A stretch of DNA of 64,000 bases from Streptomyces fagopyri. GTDB taxonomy: Bacteria > Actinomycetota > Actinomycetes > Streptomycetales > Streptomycetaceae. The notes beneath the pieces are model-generated. The model had not been told where the DNA came from and did no database searches. It saw only the letters and a list, made by a program, of their open reading frames with translations. The stretch covers positions 8,184,001-8,248,000 of the forward strand of contig NZ_CP045643.1 of the NCBI RefSeq assembly GCF_009498275.1, given 5' to 3'. The translations under genes were made by a program, and so were the position numbers. Below are positions 32,259 through 40,672 of this stretch, one piece after another (the first letter of the stretch is position 1; each line of letters starts with the position of its first letter).

Positions 32259-34916
32259 ATGCGTGAAGTGAACGAGGACACGTCGTCGAACGCCGGACGG
32301 CGGGCGGCCGGTGAGGCGATCGAGCGCGGTGACGGGGGTCTGAGCGTGGAGGCCCTGCTGTCCAGAGCCGGGTTGACGCCGGCGCCCGAGGCGCCGGCGG
32401 CCGCCGCGCGCACGGGTGGCGTGCCGACCGCGAGAGCCGATTCCCGCCGTACGGCTGTGGATGCGGATGCGGACGCTGATGCCGGGGTGGTTCCGTTCGG
32501 TGCTGGTGCTGGTGCTGGTGCTGGTGCAAGTACGAGTGCGGGTACGGGTACATGTACGGATGTCGGTGTCGGTGTCGGTGTCGGCACCGGACGTGGTGCG
32601 GACCGCCAGGCCGAGCCCACGCCCGTGACGCCCGACGTGGACGGCCTGGCCTCCGCGATCGCCGAGGCGGCGGGCCCCTTCGTACCCGAGGGGCGACTGT
32701 CGCCCGACAGCGACTTCTTCGACGCCGGGGGCACCTCCGTCGGCGCCGTGGAACTCGTCGCGGCGCTGGAGGACTCACTGGGCCTGGAGATGGACCTCGA
32801 CGAGGTGTTCGCCGACGCCCGGCCGCGCAGCCTCGCCCGGCGCTGGCTGGCGACCGCCGGGGCCGCGGCGGCCCCCGCCACCCCGTGCGTACCGGAAACC
32901 CTGGCACCCGTGGGAAGTTCGGCACCGGCACTACGCCCCTCTCCGCCCGGGACGACCCCCCGTACCCCACCGCCCGTCCCGACGACCGGCTCCCCGGGGA
33001 GCGTCGGCAGCACCACGCCCACCACCACCCTGTCCACCTCGTCCAACCTGTGCGCGCCGTCCTCTCCGTACGCCCCGTCCCTCTCGGCCCGCCCCGACGA
33101 CCTGGACCAGATCCTGGCCGACCTCTCCCTCGCCGACCGGCTGCCCTGGACCGGGTCGCCCGAGCCGCTGCCGCCCCGCCGGATCCTGCTCACCGGAGCC
33201 ACCGGCTTCCTCGGCGGCCATCTGCTCCTCGACCTGCTCAGGCACAGCGACGCCCATGTGTACTGCCTCGTCCGCGCCGCCGACGAGCAGGCGGCCTCGG
33301 CCCGCCTCGGCGCTGCGCTGAAGACCCACCGGCTGCCGTGGTCGGCGGAGATCCGTCGCCGGGTGACGGTGGTCCCCGGCGACATACGGCGCCCCCGGCT
33401 GGGCCTGTCGGACGACCTGTGGACCACGCTCGCCCACGAGCTCGACAGCGTGGTGGGAGTGGCGGCGGCCGTCGACTTCCTGCGCGGCTACCGGTCGCTG
33501 CGGCAGAGCAACGTCGTCGGCGCGCTGACCCTGGCCGAACTCGCGGCGACCGGCCGGCCGAAGCCGCTGCACCACGTCTCCTCGATCGCCGTCTTCAACG
33601 AGGTCGGCATCACCTCCATGGGCGAGGACGACCCGCTCGCCCATGTGGACCGTCTCGTGGCGGGCTACGACCAGACGAAGTGGGCGGCGGAGGTCGCGCT
33701 GCGCAGGGCACGCGACCACGGTCTGGTCGTCACCGCGATGCGCCCGGGTGGCATCGGAGGACACACGGGAACCGGTGCCTACAACCCGCAGGACCTCAGC
33801 AGCGGCCTCATCTCGGCCTTCGGCCGCTTCCGTACGGTACCGGCCTTCCGGTACCTGAACTCGGCCCCGGTGGACTGGGTGAGCCGGGTCGCGGCCGCCG
33901 TCGTCTGCGAACCGGACGCATGGGGCCACGACTACAACCTGACCGGCGTGCCCAACACCCTCGACGACGTCGTACGGGACATGGCGCGGGGCGGCATGCA
34001 CGTGCGCGTACACGACTGGGACGAGTGGCGCGCCGACGTACTGGACCGTCTCGAAGCCGAGCCGGTACCCGAACTGGACTTCCTGACACGGGTGCTGCGC
34101 AGTCCCACCGCCCTCAGACTGTGCGAGGCCACCTTGACGGGGCCTGCGGCCACCGGTGAACGCACCGCCGCCCTCGTCGAGGCGCTCGGCCTCCGGCCCC
34201 CGGCCCGTTACGACTCCCGGGCGCAGCTGAGGACGTTCGAGCGTCTCGCCGAGGACGGCCTGGCCAGACTGCCGCACAAGGACGACCAGCCCTATCTGTG
34301 GTTCTCCGAGACGACCGAGGGCGCCGTGGGGCCCGTCGGCGCGGCGGCCGACATTCCCTGCTCGATGGCGCTGACCCTCTCCATCGCGAGCATGTACCAA
34401 CTGGTGGGGGAGCGGAGGGTGGACGCCGGCGGTGAGCTGGTGTGCTCCGCCGTGCATCCCGAACCGCTGGTCGTCGCGAGCGGGGACGTCTGGGTCCGGC
34501 CCGAGGAGGGAATTCCGCGACAGGACGGACAGCACCATCAACTCCTGCGCTACCGAATGCTGTTGCGTGACACCGACGGTGGCCGCTGGTGGCTGGAGGG
34601 CCACAAGCACGCCCGCGCCCGCCGCGACGTGTGGCGGCAGACCCGCGCGCTGCGCGTCGAGATCGGCCGCGAGAACGAACCGGCCGTCCTCGCCGGCGAG
34701 TTGGTCGTTCCCGCGGACAGCTACGTGCGCGACCAGATCGACGGGATCAGGGTCGACCCTCGCCTGACCGCCCGGGAACGGCGGGCCGCCAAGCTGACCT
34801 GGCTCGCCTGGTTCGGACTGGAGATGGGCCGCGGACTGCTCGGTCCCTTCGCGCGGGCCGCCGCCGACCTCCTCGACCTGCGCCGCACCCCGACCCTCCC
34901 GGAGCGTCACCGATGA
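32259..34916 (+). CDS. Carrier protein-thioester reductase with a GMC-oxidase-associated C-terminal domain
   Basis: An 885-aa protein. Residues 1-120 are a flexible linker containing simple repeats (Val-Asp-Ala-Asp-Ala-Asp, Gly-Ala-Gly-Ala, Val-Gly-Val-Gly). A carrier domain spans about 123-203 with the pantetheine site Ser160 in DFFDAGGTSVGAVEL. After a Pro/Thr/Ser linker, a thioester-reductase (extended SDR) domain spans about 308-645: NADPH motif LLTGATGFLGG, HHVSSIAVF, and catalytic Tyr470/Lys474 in YDQTKWAAE. TR domains release carrier-bound acyl chains as aldehydes or alcohols. The last 220 residues resemble the extra domain of GMC-oxidoreductase/hydrolase fusion proteins (RYRMLLRDTDGGRWWLEGHK...VPADSYVRDQIDGIRV). 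It overlaps the next gene by ATGA. It is the terminal, product-releasing protein of the cluster. Confidence 0.92.
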   Translation: MREVNEDTSSNAGRRAAGEAIERGDGGLSVEALLSRAGLTPAPEAPAAAARTGGVPTARADSRRTAVDADADADAGVVPFGAGAGAGAGASTSAGTGTCTDVGVGVGVGTGRGADRQAEPTPVTPDVDGLASAIAEAAGPFVPEGRLSPDSDFFDAGGTSVGAVELVAALEDSLGLEMDLDEVFADARPRSLARRWLATAGAAAAPATPCVPETLAPVGSSAPALRPSPPGTTPRTPPPVPTTGSPGSVGSTTPTTTLSTSSNLCAPSSPYAPSLSARPDDLDQILADLSLADRLPWTGSPEPLPPRRILLTGATGFLGGHLLLDLLRHSDAHVYCLVRAADEQAASARLGAALKTHRLPWSAEIRRRVTVVPGDIRRPRLGLSDDLWTTLAHELDSVVGVAAAVDFLRGYRSLRQSNVVGALTLAELAATGRPKPLHHVSSIAVFNEVGITSMGEDDPLAHVDRLVAGYDQTKWAAEVALRRARDHGLVVTAMRPGGIGGHTGTGAYNPQDLSSGLISAFGRFRTVPAFRYLNSAPVDWVSRVAAAVVCEPDAWGHDYNLTGVPNTLDDVVRDMARGGMHVRVHDWDEWRADVLDRLEAEPVPELDFLTRVLRSPTALRLCEATLTGPAATGERTAALVEALGLRPPARYDSRAQLRTFERLAEDGLARLPHKDDQPYLWFSETTEGAVGPVGAAADIPCSMALTLSIASMYQLVGERRVDAGGELVCSAVHPEPLVVASGDVWVRPEEGIPRQDGQHHQLLRYRMLLRDTDGGRWWLEGHKHARARRDVWRQTRALRVEIGRENEPAVLAGELVVPADSYVRDQIDGIRVDPRLTARERRAAKLTWLAWFGLEMGRGLLGPFARAAADLLDLRRTPTLPERHR
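32459..32592. repeat. Hexanucleotide repeats inside the TR gene
   Basis: Within the linker-coding region, GGTGCT is repeated about five times from 32499, GGTGTC about four times near 32569-32585, and GATGCG-like units lie near 32459-32482. All are multiples of three, so expansion or contraction changes linker length without breaking the frame. Confidence 0.8.
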
Positions 34917-36046
34917 TCCTCAGAGCCGCCTCCCGCACCCGGCAGCCGGTCCGCAAGGTCCGGACGACCGCGGCGCCGCACCCCCTGCGCCACCGCCTCG
35001 ACCCCGCGCGGGTCGAGGAGATCCCCTTCAGGACCGGGGACGGCGTCAATCTCGCGCTGACCCGCGTCGACAGCGGCGAGCGGGACCGGCCCGCCGTGCT
35101 GCTCCTGCACGGGCACACCGCGTCCGCCGACATGTTCCTGCTCCCCGAGACCCGCAACCTCGTCGACGTCCTGCTCGACGACGGTTACGAGCCCTGGCTG
35201 CTCGACTGGCGGGGGAGCCGACGCTTTCCGTACAACGAGACCGGCAGGCGGTACACGTACGACGACGTCGCGCTGTACGACATCCCCGAAGCGGTCTCCC
35301 GCGTCCGTGAACACATCGGCGACCGGCCCCTGTTCGTGGTCGCGCACTGCATCGGCTCTCTCGCCCTGTCGCTGAGCATGACGGCGGGACTGGTGCCCGG
35401 GCTCGCGGGGGTCGTCTCCCAGGGCGTGTTCCTGACGCCGAAGCTGGCGGGACGCACCTCGCTGCGCATGACGGTGGCGGGTGAACTGCTGCGCAACCGC
35501 ATCGACCACATCCCGGTCGACTTCCGGAAGGTGGGCCTGCGGTCGAAGTACACGCCCCTGTTCGCCCTCGCCTCGCGCGGCGCGGCCTGCCCCGACCCGA
35601 CCTGTCAGATTCTCCACAACTCTGCCTGGGGATCGGGTGCTTCGCTCTTCGTCCACGAGAACCTCTCGGACGCCACCCACGACCGGCTCGCCGAACTCCT
35701 CGGGCCCGCGCCCCTGTGGATCCTGCCGCACCTGCGCCGCATCGAACTGGCCCGTACCGTCGTCCGGTGGCACGACACCGACCACCGCTACCGGGCGCTG
35801 CCGCCCAACGCGCTGGACGCCGCGGCCCGCATCGACACCCCGGTACTGCTGCTCTCGGGCAGCGAGAACGGTCTGTGGCTGGACTCGCAGCGGCTCTGCC
35901 ACGAGGTACTGGCGCACCGCCGCCCCCAGTTGGACGTCTCGTACACGGAGATCCCCGGCTACGGGCACCTGGACACGTTCCTGGGCCGGGGCGCCGCCCT
36001 CGACGTGTTCGGACACATCCTCGAATTCCTCGGCGAACGACGGTGA
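34913..36046 (+). CDS. Alpha/beta-hydrolase with a Cys nucleophile elbow
   Basis: A 377-aa alpha/beta-hydrolase translationally coupled (ATGA) to the TR gene. The oxyanion block LLLHGHTASADMF comes first, then DYEPWLLDWRGS-type sequence. The nucleophile elbow is AHCIGS, with Cys146 where a serine esterase has Ser. Later blocks are PDPTCQILHN, LFVHENLSDATHDRL, the acid region LLSGSENGLWL and the His in PGYGHLDTFLGR. The same motif set occurs in the hydrolase half of large GMC-oxidoreductase/hydrolase fusion proteins. A Cys nucleophile is shared with PHA synthases and some acyltransferases, so it may transfer rather than hydrolyse the acyl chain of the assembly-line product. Family secure, reaction inferred. 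Confidence 0.85.
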   Translation: MILRAASRTRQPVRKVRTTAAPHPLRHRLDPARVEEIPFRTGDGVNLALTRVDSGERDRPAVLLLHGHTASADMFLLPETRNLVDVLLDDGYEPWLLDWRGSRRFPYNETGRRYTYDDVALYDIPEAVSRVREHIGDRPLFVVAHCIGSLALSLSMTAGLVPGLAGVVSQGVFLTPKLAGRTSLRMTVAGELLRNRIDHIPVDFRKVGLRSKYTPLFALASRGAACPDPTCQILHNSAWGSGASLFVHENLSDATHDRLAELLGPAPLWILPHLRRIELARTVVRWHDTDHRYRALPPNALDAAARIDTPVLLLSGSENGLWLDSQRLCHEVLAHRRPQLDVSYTEIPGYGHLDTFLGRGAALDVFGHILEFLGERR

Positions 36047-36107
36047 CGGCGGCCCGCGCGGCCGGATACCGTACCGGTCAGTAACCGGACCGCACCCAGG
36101 AGGCCCC

Positions 36108-36887
36108 ATGCCGCAGCTCGATGTCGACGGCGCCGCGCTGACGTACGACGACGAGGGCCCCCGCGACGGCGGTGGCGTCCCCCTCGTGTTCCTCCACGGC
36201 TGGACCGCCAACCGGCGCCGCTGGGACCACCAGGTGGCGCACTTCGCCGAGAAGCGGCGGGTGGTCCGGCTGGATCTGCGCGGGCACGGCGACAGCGGCG
36301 GTTCGGGGGTGCGCACGATCGCGGAGCTGGCGACGGACGTCCTCGCCGTCCTCGACCACCTGAAGATCGAGCGCTTCGTCCTGGTCGGCCACTCCATGGG
36401 CGGGATGATCTCCCAGACCATCGCCCTCGCCCACCCCGAGCGGGTCGACCGCATGGTCCTGGTCAGCTCGATCAGCAGGATGACCTACAGCCGGGGGCGC
36501 GGTCTGCTGATGGCGGCGTCGACGCTGGTGCCGTTCAAGCTGTTCGTCGCCACCAACATCCAGCGCGCCTTCGCCCCCGGCTATCCCCGCGAGGAGATCC
36601 GGGAGTACGTCCGCACCTCGGCGGACACCCCGCGCGAGGTGGTCATGACGCTGTACGGGGCCATGCGGTCCTTCGACGTCCTCGACCGGCTCGGCGAGAT
36701 CCGCACCCCGACCCTCCTGGTCCACGGCTATCACGACATCCAACTGCCCGTCACGCAGATGCTCCGGATGGCGAAGGCCTACCCGGACGCCGTGGTGCGG
36801 ATCCTGGACGCCGGCCACGAGCTGCCCGTGGAGAAACCGGCCGAACTCACCGCCGCGCTCGACGGGTTCGTGACCGACCGGCCGTGA
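36108..36887 (+). CDS. Alpha/beta-hydrolase (Ser nucleophile)
   Basis: A 259-aa hydrolase with CAGGAGG 5 bp upstream of ATG 36108. The classical triad is visible: oxyanion block VFLHGWTANRRRWDHQ, nucleophile GHSMGG (about residues 92-97), acid near LLVHGYHDIQLP and His in DAGHELPVEKP. It follows the Cys-type hydrolase by 61 bp without a terminator and ends at a hairpin, so it is probably the last gene of the biosynthetic operon. It could release, edit or detoxify a product, or belong to general metabolism. Confidence 0.85.
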   Translation: MPQLDVDGAALTYDDEGPRDGGGVPLVFLHGWTANRRRWDHQVAHFAEKRRVVRLDLRGHGDSGGSGVRTIAELATDVLAVLDHLKIERFVLVGHSMGGMISQTIALAHPERVDRMVLVSSISRMTYSRGRGLLMAASTLVPFKLFVATNIQRAFAPGYPREEIREYVRTSADTPREVVMTLYGAMRSFDVLDRLGEIRTPTLLVHGYHDIQLPVTQMLRMAKAYPDAVVRILDAGHELPVEKPAELTAALDGFVTDRP

Positions 36888-36902
36888 ACCACCGGACGCC
36901 CG

Positions 36903-36920
36903 CCGGACCGCGGGGTCCGG
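36903..36920. terminator. Hairpin terminator at the cluster's right end
   Basis: CCGGACC (36903-36909) pairs perfectly with GGTCCGG (36914-36920) around a GCGG loop. It lies 16 bp after the hydrolase stop, in the convergent gap with the gene ending at 36935. Confidence 0.6.
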
Positions 36921-36934
36921 TGTCCGGTGTCCGT

Positions 36935-37420
36935 TCAGGAGATCCGGTAGATCCCCTCGGGTTCGTCGTGCGCCTGCGCGGCGTACTCCTCGAATCCGAG
37001 GTTGCCGATGCTCAGGTTCGCGTGGATGTCGTGGACGCCCGCGGGGACGGTACGGAAGGAGCGACCGAACTCGGTGAGCCGGCGGTGGTCCTCGTCGTCC
37101 TCGCACTCCTCCCGCGTCAGCGTGGTGACCGCGAGCAGGGCGTGGTGCGCGGTCCTCATCGTGGTCTTGTCGGCGAGGAAGACGACCGCCAGGTTCTCGT
37201 CGGCGCGGACCGCGGCCACCACGTCGTCGACGCCGGCCTCCGCCCAGGCCGGGTCGTCCAGGAGGTGCAGCCCGGCGGCGTAACGCCCGTCGCCCCGATC
37301 GCCCCAGGGCTGCGCCAGGGCCGCCGTCACGGCCCGCCAGGACACGTCGTCGTGATAGTCCGTCCTGACGACCAGCGCATCGAATTCGTCCCGGCCGACG
37401 ACGGCGGGCAACGCGTTCAT
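36935..37420 (-). CDS. DUF6924-like protein
   Basis: A 161-aa soluble protein, starting at ATG 37420 with GAGGAG upstream. The blocks ALVVRTDYHDDVSWRAV, AVVFLADKTTM and the C-terminal HANLSIGNLGFEEYA match, as I recall, the actinobacterial family DUF6924. Function unknown. A 274-bp gap upstream (37421-37694) holds only short GAAC/CCGCCG-type repeats and no gene. Confidence 0.7.
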   Translation of the reverse strand: MNALPAVVGRDEFDALVVRTDYHDDVSWRAVTAALAQPWGDRGDGRYAAGLHLLDDPAWAEAGVDDVVAAVRADENLAVVFLADKTTMRTAHHALLAVTTLTREECEDDEDHRRLTEFGRSFRTVPAGVHDIHANLSIGNLGFEEYAAQAHDEPEGIYRIS

Positions 37421-37694
37421 GGACGTTCTCCTCGGTGACTGCGGTGGGGCGTCCGGTCGACGGTACGACGTCCACGCCGTCCGGAACGGCAGTCGTGGCC
37501 GTCGACGCCGCCAGAGCTTCCGCGTCCGCCCCGTCGGCGGCCCGCGGACGTGACCGGGCGTCGAAGGTACGAAGGCGCCGAACGCCCCGAGCCGCCGAAC
37601 GTACGGGGACGTCGAACCCGCCGAGGCGTCGAACGCGCTCCCGGCCGCCCGGGAGCGGTGAGGGTCGGACCGGGTGATCACGCCCCGGAGGCTT

Positions 37695-39287
37695 CTACGG
37701 CGATGTGGAGGGCGGCGCGTCGGCGCCGGCACCTTCCATCGCGGCGAACTCCGTGAGCAGCGCCGCGGCGCCGGCCACGTCGCTCGTCAGGGAGCGGTCC
37801 TCCATCGCCGGATTCAGCACCGCGGCGGCCATCGCGTAGGCGCGCCCCGCGGTGGTCAGCGGGTCGGGAGCCGTACCGCGTTGGCGCAGGGCCCGTACCG
37901 CGGCGACCAGCTCACAGCCCAGGACCAGCCGGTACGCGTCGGTGAGCCGGAGTGTCTTGCGGGCCGCCTGGGTGGCGAAGCTCGCCGCCTCCTCCATCCC
38001 CTGCGACAGCACCACGTGCCCGAGGGCGGCCGGTACGGCGCACGCCTGGACCTCGGCGACCGCGGCCGCCGCGCTGTACTCGAGGATCATCATCCCCGAA
38101 CCCGCCGACGCCTCGTCGGCCAGGTAGGAACGTGCCCCGGTCAGTTCGGGGCGGCCGAGCCCGGAGAGCCGGGCGGCGGAGAGCCGGGCCGTGCCGAGGA
38201 CGGCGAGGCACACCCCGTCGAGCGCCAGCGCGAGCGGGGTGGCGAAGAAGCCGCCGTGGTGCTGGGCGACCGGGACTTCACCGGCCCGGTCCCAGCCGAT
38301 CAGGGGGTTCTCCACCGCCGAGTTGAGGTCGACGGCGAGCACCTCGTCCAGGGTGCTCCACGCCTCCGTCGCCGGGCCGTGCGCCTGTGGGAAGCAGCGG
38401 AAGCCGAAGGGGTCCTGGACCCGTGGGGACGGTGGCCACGGAGCCTGCGACGCGCCGAGCAGCCGTCGTACGCGCGCGGCGGCACGCCGCGTGGGCGGAT
38501 GCGGGTGCGCCAGATGGACCTCGGGCGCGTACGCCTCCAGGGACGCGTCGATCGCGCACAGGGACAGGGCCGTCACCACGTGCGCGGCGCGCACCAGCGC
38601 GCCGAGGTCGTGACAGGCGAGCGCGGACTGCCCCAGAGTGAGAGCGTTGCTGCTCAACAGGGCGAGCGCGTCGCCGCGTTCGATCCGCAGCGGCTCGGGG
38701 AGCGGTTCCCGGCCGTCCGCGCGGTCATGTTCCCAGGGGATGTGTCCGAACAGCGCCAGTCCGAGTTCGGCGAGCGCCGTCAGATCCCCGGTGCCCACCG
38801 CTCCGTACTCGCTGACCGGTGGGTGCACGCGCGCCCGCAGGGCGTCCACCATGGCGGTGGCGACCGCGGGGCGCAGCCCCGATCCCCCGGCCAGCAGTTG
38901 GTTGGCCCGGACCGCCATCATCGCGCGGACCTGTCGTGCCGGCAGGCGTTCCCCGATCCCACCCGCGTGGCTGAGCAGCAGTCGCAGGTCATGGCCGTCG
39001 CCGTCGCGTTCCTCGACGGCGACGCCGCGGTGCGCTCCGACGCCGGTGGTGCGTCCGTAGGCCCGGGTGCCCGCCGCCGCCAGTGCCTGGGCGGCCCGGT
39101 GTGAGCGTTCCATCCCCGCCAGCGCGTGCGGACGCACGGTGGCGGGCGAGGCTCCGCCGGCGATCAGGGCCACGGTGCCCGCGTCGAGACCGTGGCCCGT
39201 CAGTGCCGGCGCACCGGACACGGCGGCCACGCGCGCGGCATCGGTGCGCGGATCGGCGGGGGGAGTTTCGGCGGTGCGCTCGAGCAT
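37695..39287 (-). CDS. HAL/PAL-family protein with a non-standard MIO triad
   Basis: A 530-aa member of the aromatic amino-acid ammonia-lyase (HutH/PAL) fold, starting at ATG 39287 with GAGGAG upstream. Conserved landmarks are YGRTTGVGAHRG (catalytic Tyr loop), RANQLLAGGSGLRP, QDPFGFRCFPQAHGP, DLNSAVENPLI, HHGGFFATPLALALD and QGMEEAASFATQAARKTL. The MIO-forming tripeptide, normally Ala-Ser-Gly before Asp-Leu, reads Gly-Thr-Gly (AVGTGDL; codons at 38787-38795). Whether MIO can form is therefore doubtful, and the reaction could differ from deamination. Two hairpins separate it from the upstream binding-protein gene. Confidence 0.85.
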   Translation of the reverse strand: MLERTAETPPADPRTDAARVAAVSGAPALTGHGLDAGTVALIAGGASPATVRPHALAGMERSHRAAQALAAAGTRAYGRTTGVGAHRGVAVEERDGDGHDLRLLLSHAGGIGERLPARQVRAMMAVRANQLLAGGSGLRPAVATAMVDALRARVHPPVSEYGAVGTGDLTALAELGLALFGHIPWEHDRADGREPLPEPLRIERGDALALLSSNALTLGQSALACHDLGALVRAAHVVTALSLCAIDASLEAYAPEVHLAHPHPPTRRAAARVRRLLGASQAPWPPSPRVQDPFGFRCFPQAHGPATEAWSTLDEVLAVDLNSAVENPLIGWDRAGEVPVAQHHGGFFATPLALALDGVCLAVLGTARLSAARLSGLGRPELTGARSYLADEASAGSGMMILEYSAAAAVAEVQACAVPAALGHVVLSQGMEEAASFATQAARKTLRLTDAYRLVLGCELVAAVRALRQRGTAPDPLTTAGRAYAMAAAVLNPAMEDRSLTSDVAGAAALLTEFAAMEGAGADAPPSTSP

Positions 39288-39313
39288 GACGGAGCTTCTC
39301 CTCGACGACACGG

Positions 39314-39375
39314 CCCCGGGCGCCCCCACGCCCGGGGTGCCGGACAGCGGGCCGGAGCGGATCTCCGCTCCGGCC
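39314..39375 (-). terminator. Two tandem hairpins after the ABC binding-protein gene
   Basis: Hairpin 1: GGCCGGAGCGGA (39350-39361) pairs perfectly with TCCGCTCCGGCC (39364-39375). Hairpin 2: CCCCGGGCG (39314-39322) pairs with CGCCCGGGG (39329-39337). Both lie between the binding-protein stop and the HAL-like start on the same strand, so the two genes are probably separate transcripts. Confidence 0.7.
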
Positions 39376-39387
39376 GACGCGTGTCCG

Positions 39388-40350
39388 TCAGGACAGTCCG
39401 GCGGACGACAGCCACTGCTTGGCCACGTCCAGCGGGTCCTTGTTGTCGTTCTGCACCTGGGCGTTGAGGTCGACCAGGGCGTCGGTGTCGAGCTTCGCCG
39501 ACACGGCGTTGAGGGCGGAAACACCCTCGGAGGTGAGACCGCTCTTGTAGGCGAGCGGAGTGACGTTCTCGAACCCGAAGAGATTCTTCGAGTCCTGGAG
39601 GACGACGAACTTGTTCTTGCTGATTCCGGGGTCGGTCGAGAAAATGTCCGCAGCCTGGATGTTGTTGCCCTTCAGGGCGGCGACCGTCAGCGGACCGCCC
39701 GCGTCCAGGGCCTTGAACGACTTGAAATCGAGGCCGTATTCGGACTTCAGGCCGAGCAGTCCCTGCTTGCGGGTCTGGAACTCCGGGGAACCGCCGATGA
39801 CCATGTCCTTGGCCGCGTCGGCGAGGTCGGCGATGGTCGACTTCTCGGTCAGGCTGTACTTCTTGGCCGTGGCCTCGTTCACCGCGACGGCGTCCTTGTC
39901 CTGGGCCTGGGAGGGCTCCAGCAGGGTCAGCTTCGCGTCGAGTCCGGCGGTGATGGCCTTCGAGGTCTCCTCGACCGTGGTCGGGGCCGCCTTGGCGTCG
40001 AGATAGGCCAGCAGGGCGCCGTTGTACTCGGGCAGAACGGTGATCGTGCCGTTCTTGATCAGACCGTAGGTCGTCTCACGGCTACCGATGTTGAGCTTGT
40101 AGCTGACCTTGATGCCCTTGGCCTTCAGGGCCTCGCCGTAGATGTCGGCGATGAGGATGCTCTCGGGGAAGTTGTTGGAACCGACCACGACCGTACCGCC
40201 CTTGGCGGTGTCACCCTTCAGCGGGTCCTTGCCGTCGGAGCTGTTGTCGGAGGAACCGCAGCCCGTGAGCGCGGCCGCGGCCACAACCAGCAGGGACACA
40301 GCATACGTTGCGGTCGTTCGGGTGCTTCTGGCGTGGGTCACGTTGGTCAT
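39388..40350 (-). CDS. Quaternary-amine (glycine betaine/choline) ABC substrate-binding lipoprotein
   Basis: A 320-aa OpuCC/ProX-type binding protein. ATG 40350 opens a lipoprotein signal ending in the lipobox Leu-Thr-Gly-Cys at about residues 28-31. The mature domain shows the family blocks VVVGSNNFPESILIADIYGEAL, NIGSRETTYGLIKNGTITVLPEYNGALL and DIFSTDPGISKNKFVVLQD. It should deliver glycine betaine, choline or carnitine to the permeases, which lie 4.8 kb away on the same strand beyond the conservon. It is divergent from cvnA. Confidence 0.92.
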   Translation of the reverse strand: MTNVTHARSTRTTATYAVSLLVVAAAALTGCGSSDNSSDGKDPLKGDTAKGGTVVVGSNNFPESILIADIYGEALKAKGIKVSYKLNIGSRETTYGLIKNGTITVLPEYNGALLAYLDAKAAPTTVEETSKAITAGLDAKLTLLEPSQAQDKDAVAVNEATAKKYSLTEKSTIADLADAAKDMVIGGSPEFQTRKQGLLGLKSEYGLDFKSFKALDAGGPLTVAALKGNNIQAADIFSTDPGISKNKFVVLQDSKNLFGFENVTPLAYKSGLTSEGVSALNAVSAKLDTDALVDLNAQVQNDNKDPLDVAKQWLSSAGLS

Positions 40351-40672
40351 CCAGACTTGTGCATGGGGGTCGGAAGGCGTGGCGTGTAGTCGATCCAATC
40401 GAGCGCAGTAACGCACCGTCAAGACACGAATAGATCACCGATGGAGACCAGGCGGCTTCACCGCGTGTGCGCAACTCGGCCGAAACGACGGTGAATCGGA
40501 CGTATTGCTGTGTCACTTTTTGGTTGATCATGGCCGTACTCTTGCGGCAACCGCTAATGTTGGCCGAGTCGGGGGACATGGTTCCACTTGCTCGGCCCGA
40601 GCGTGCTGACACGACCCGTCCACGCAGCCCGGGCTGCGGGCTTCCAATTGGGAATGAAGTCAAGGAGGTTTG
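40351..40672. promoter_or_regulatory. Divergent promoter region of binding-protein gene and conservon
   Basis: A 322-bp gap without a gene. It is AT-richer than its surroundings at 40480-40570, where the promoters should lie. A perfect 16-bp palindrome CGCAGCCCGGGCTGCG is at 40623-40638, 35 bp before cvnA. Confidence 0.5.

Noticed and set aside
32931..34910. 659-codon minus-strand frame over the TR gene
   Set aside because: Antisense shadow of the thioester reductase domain.
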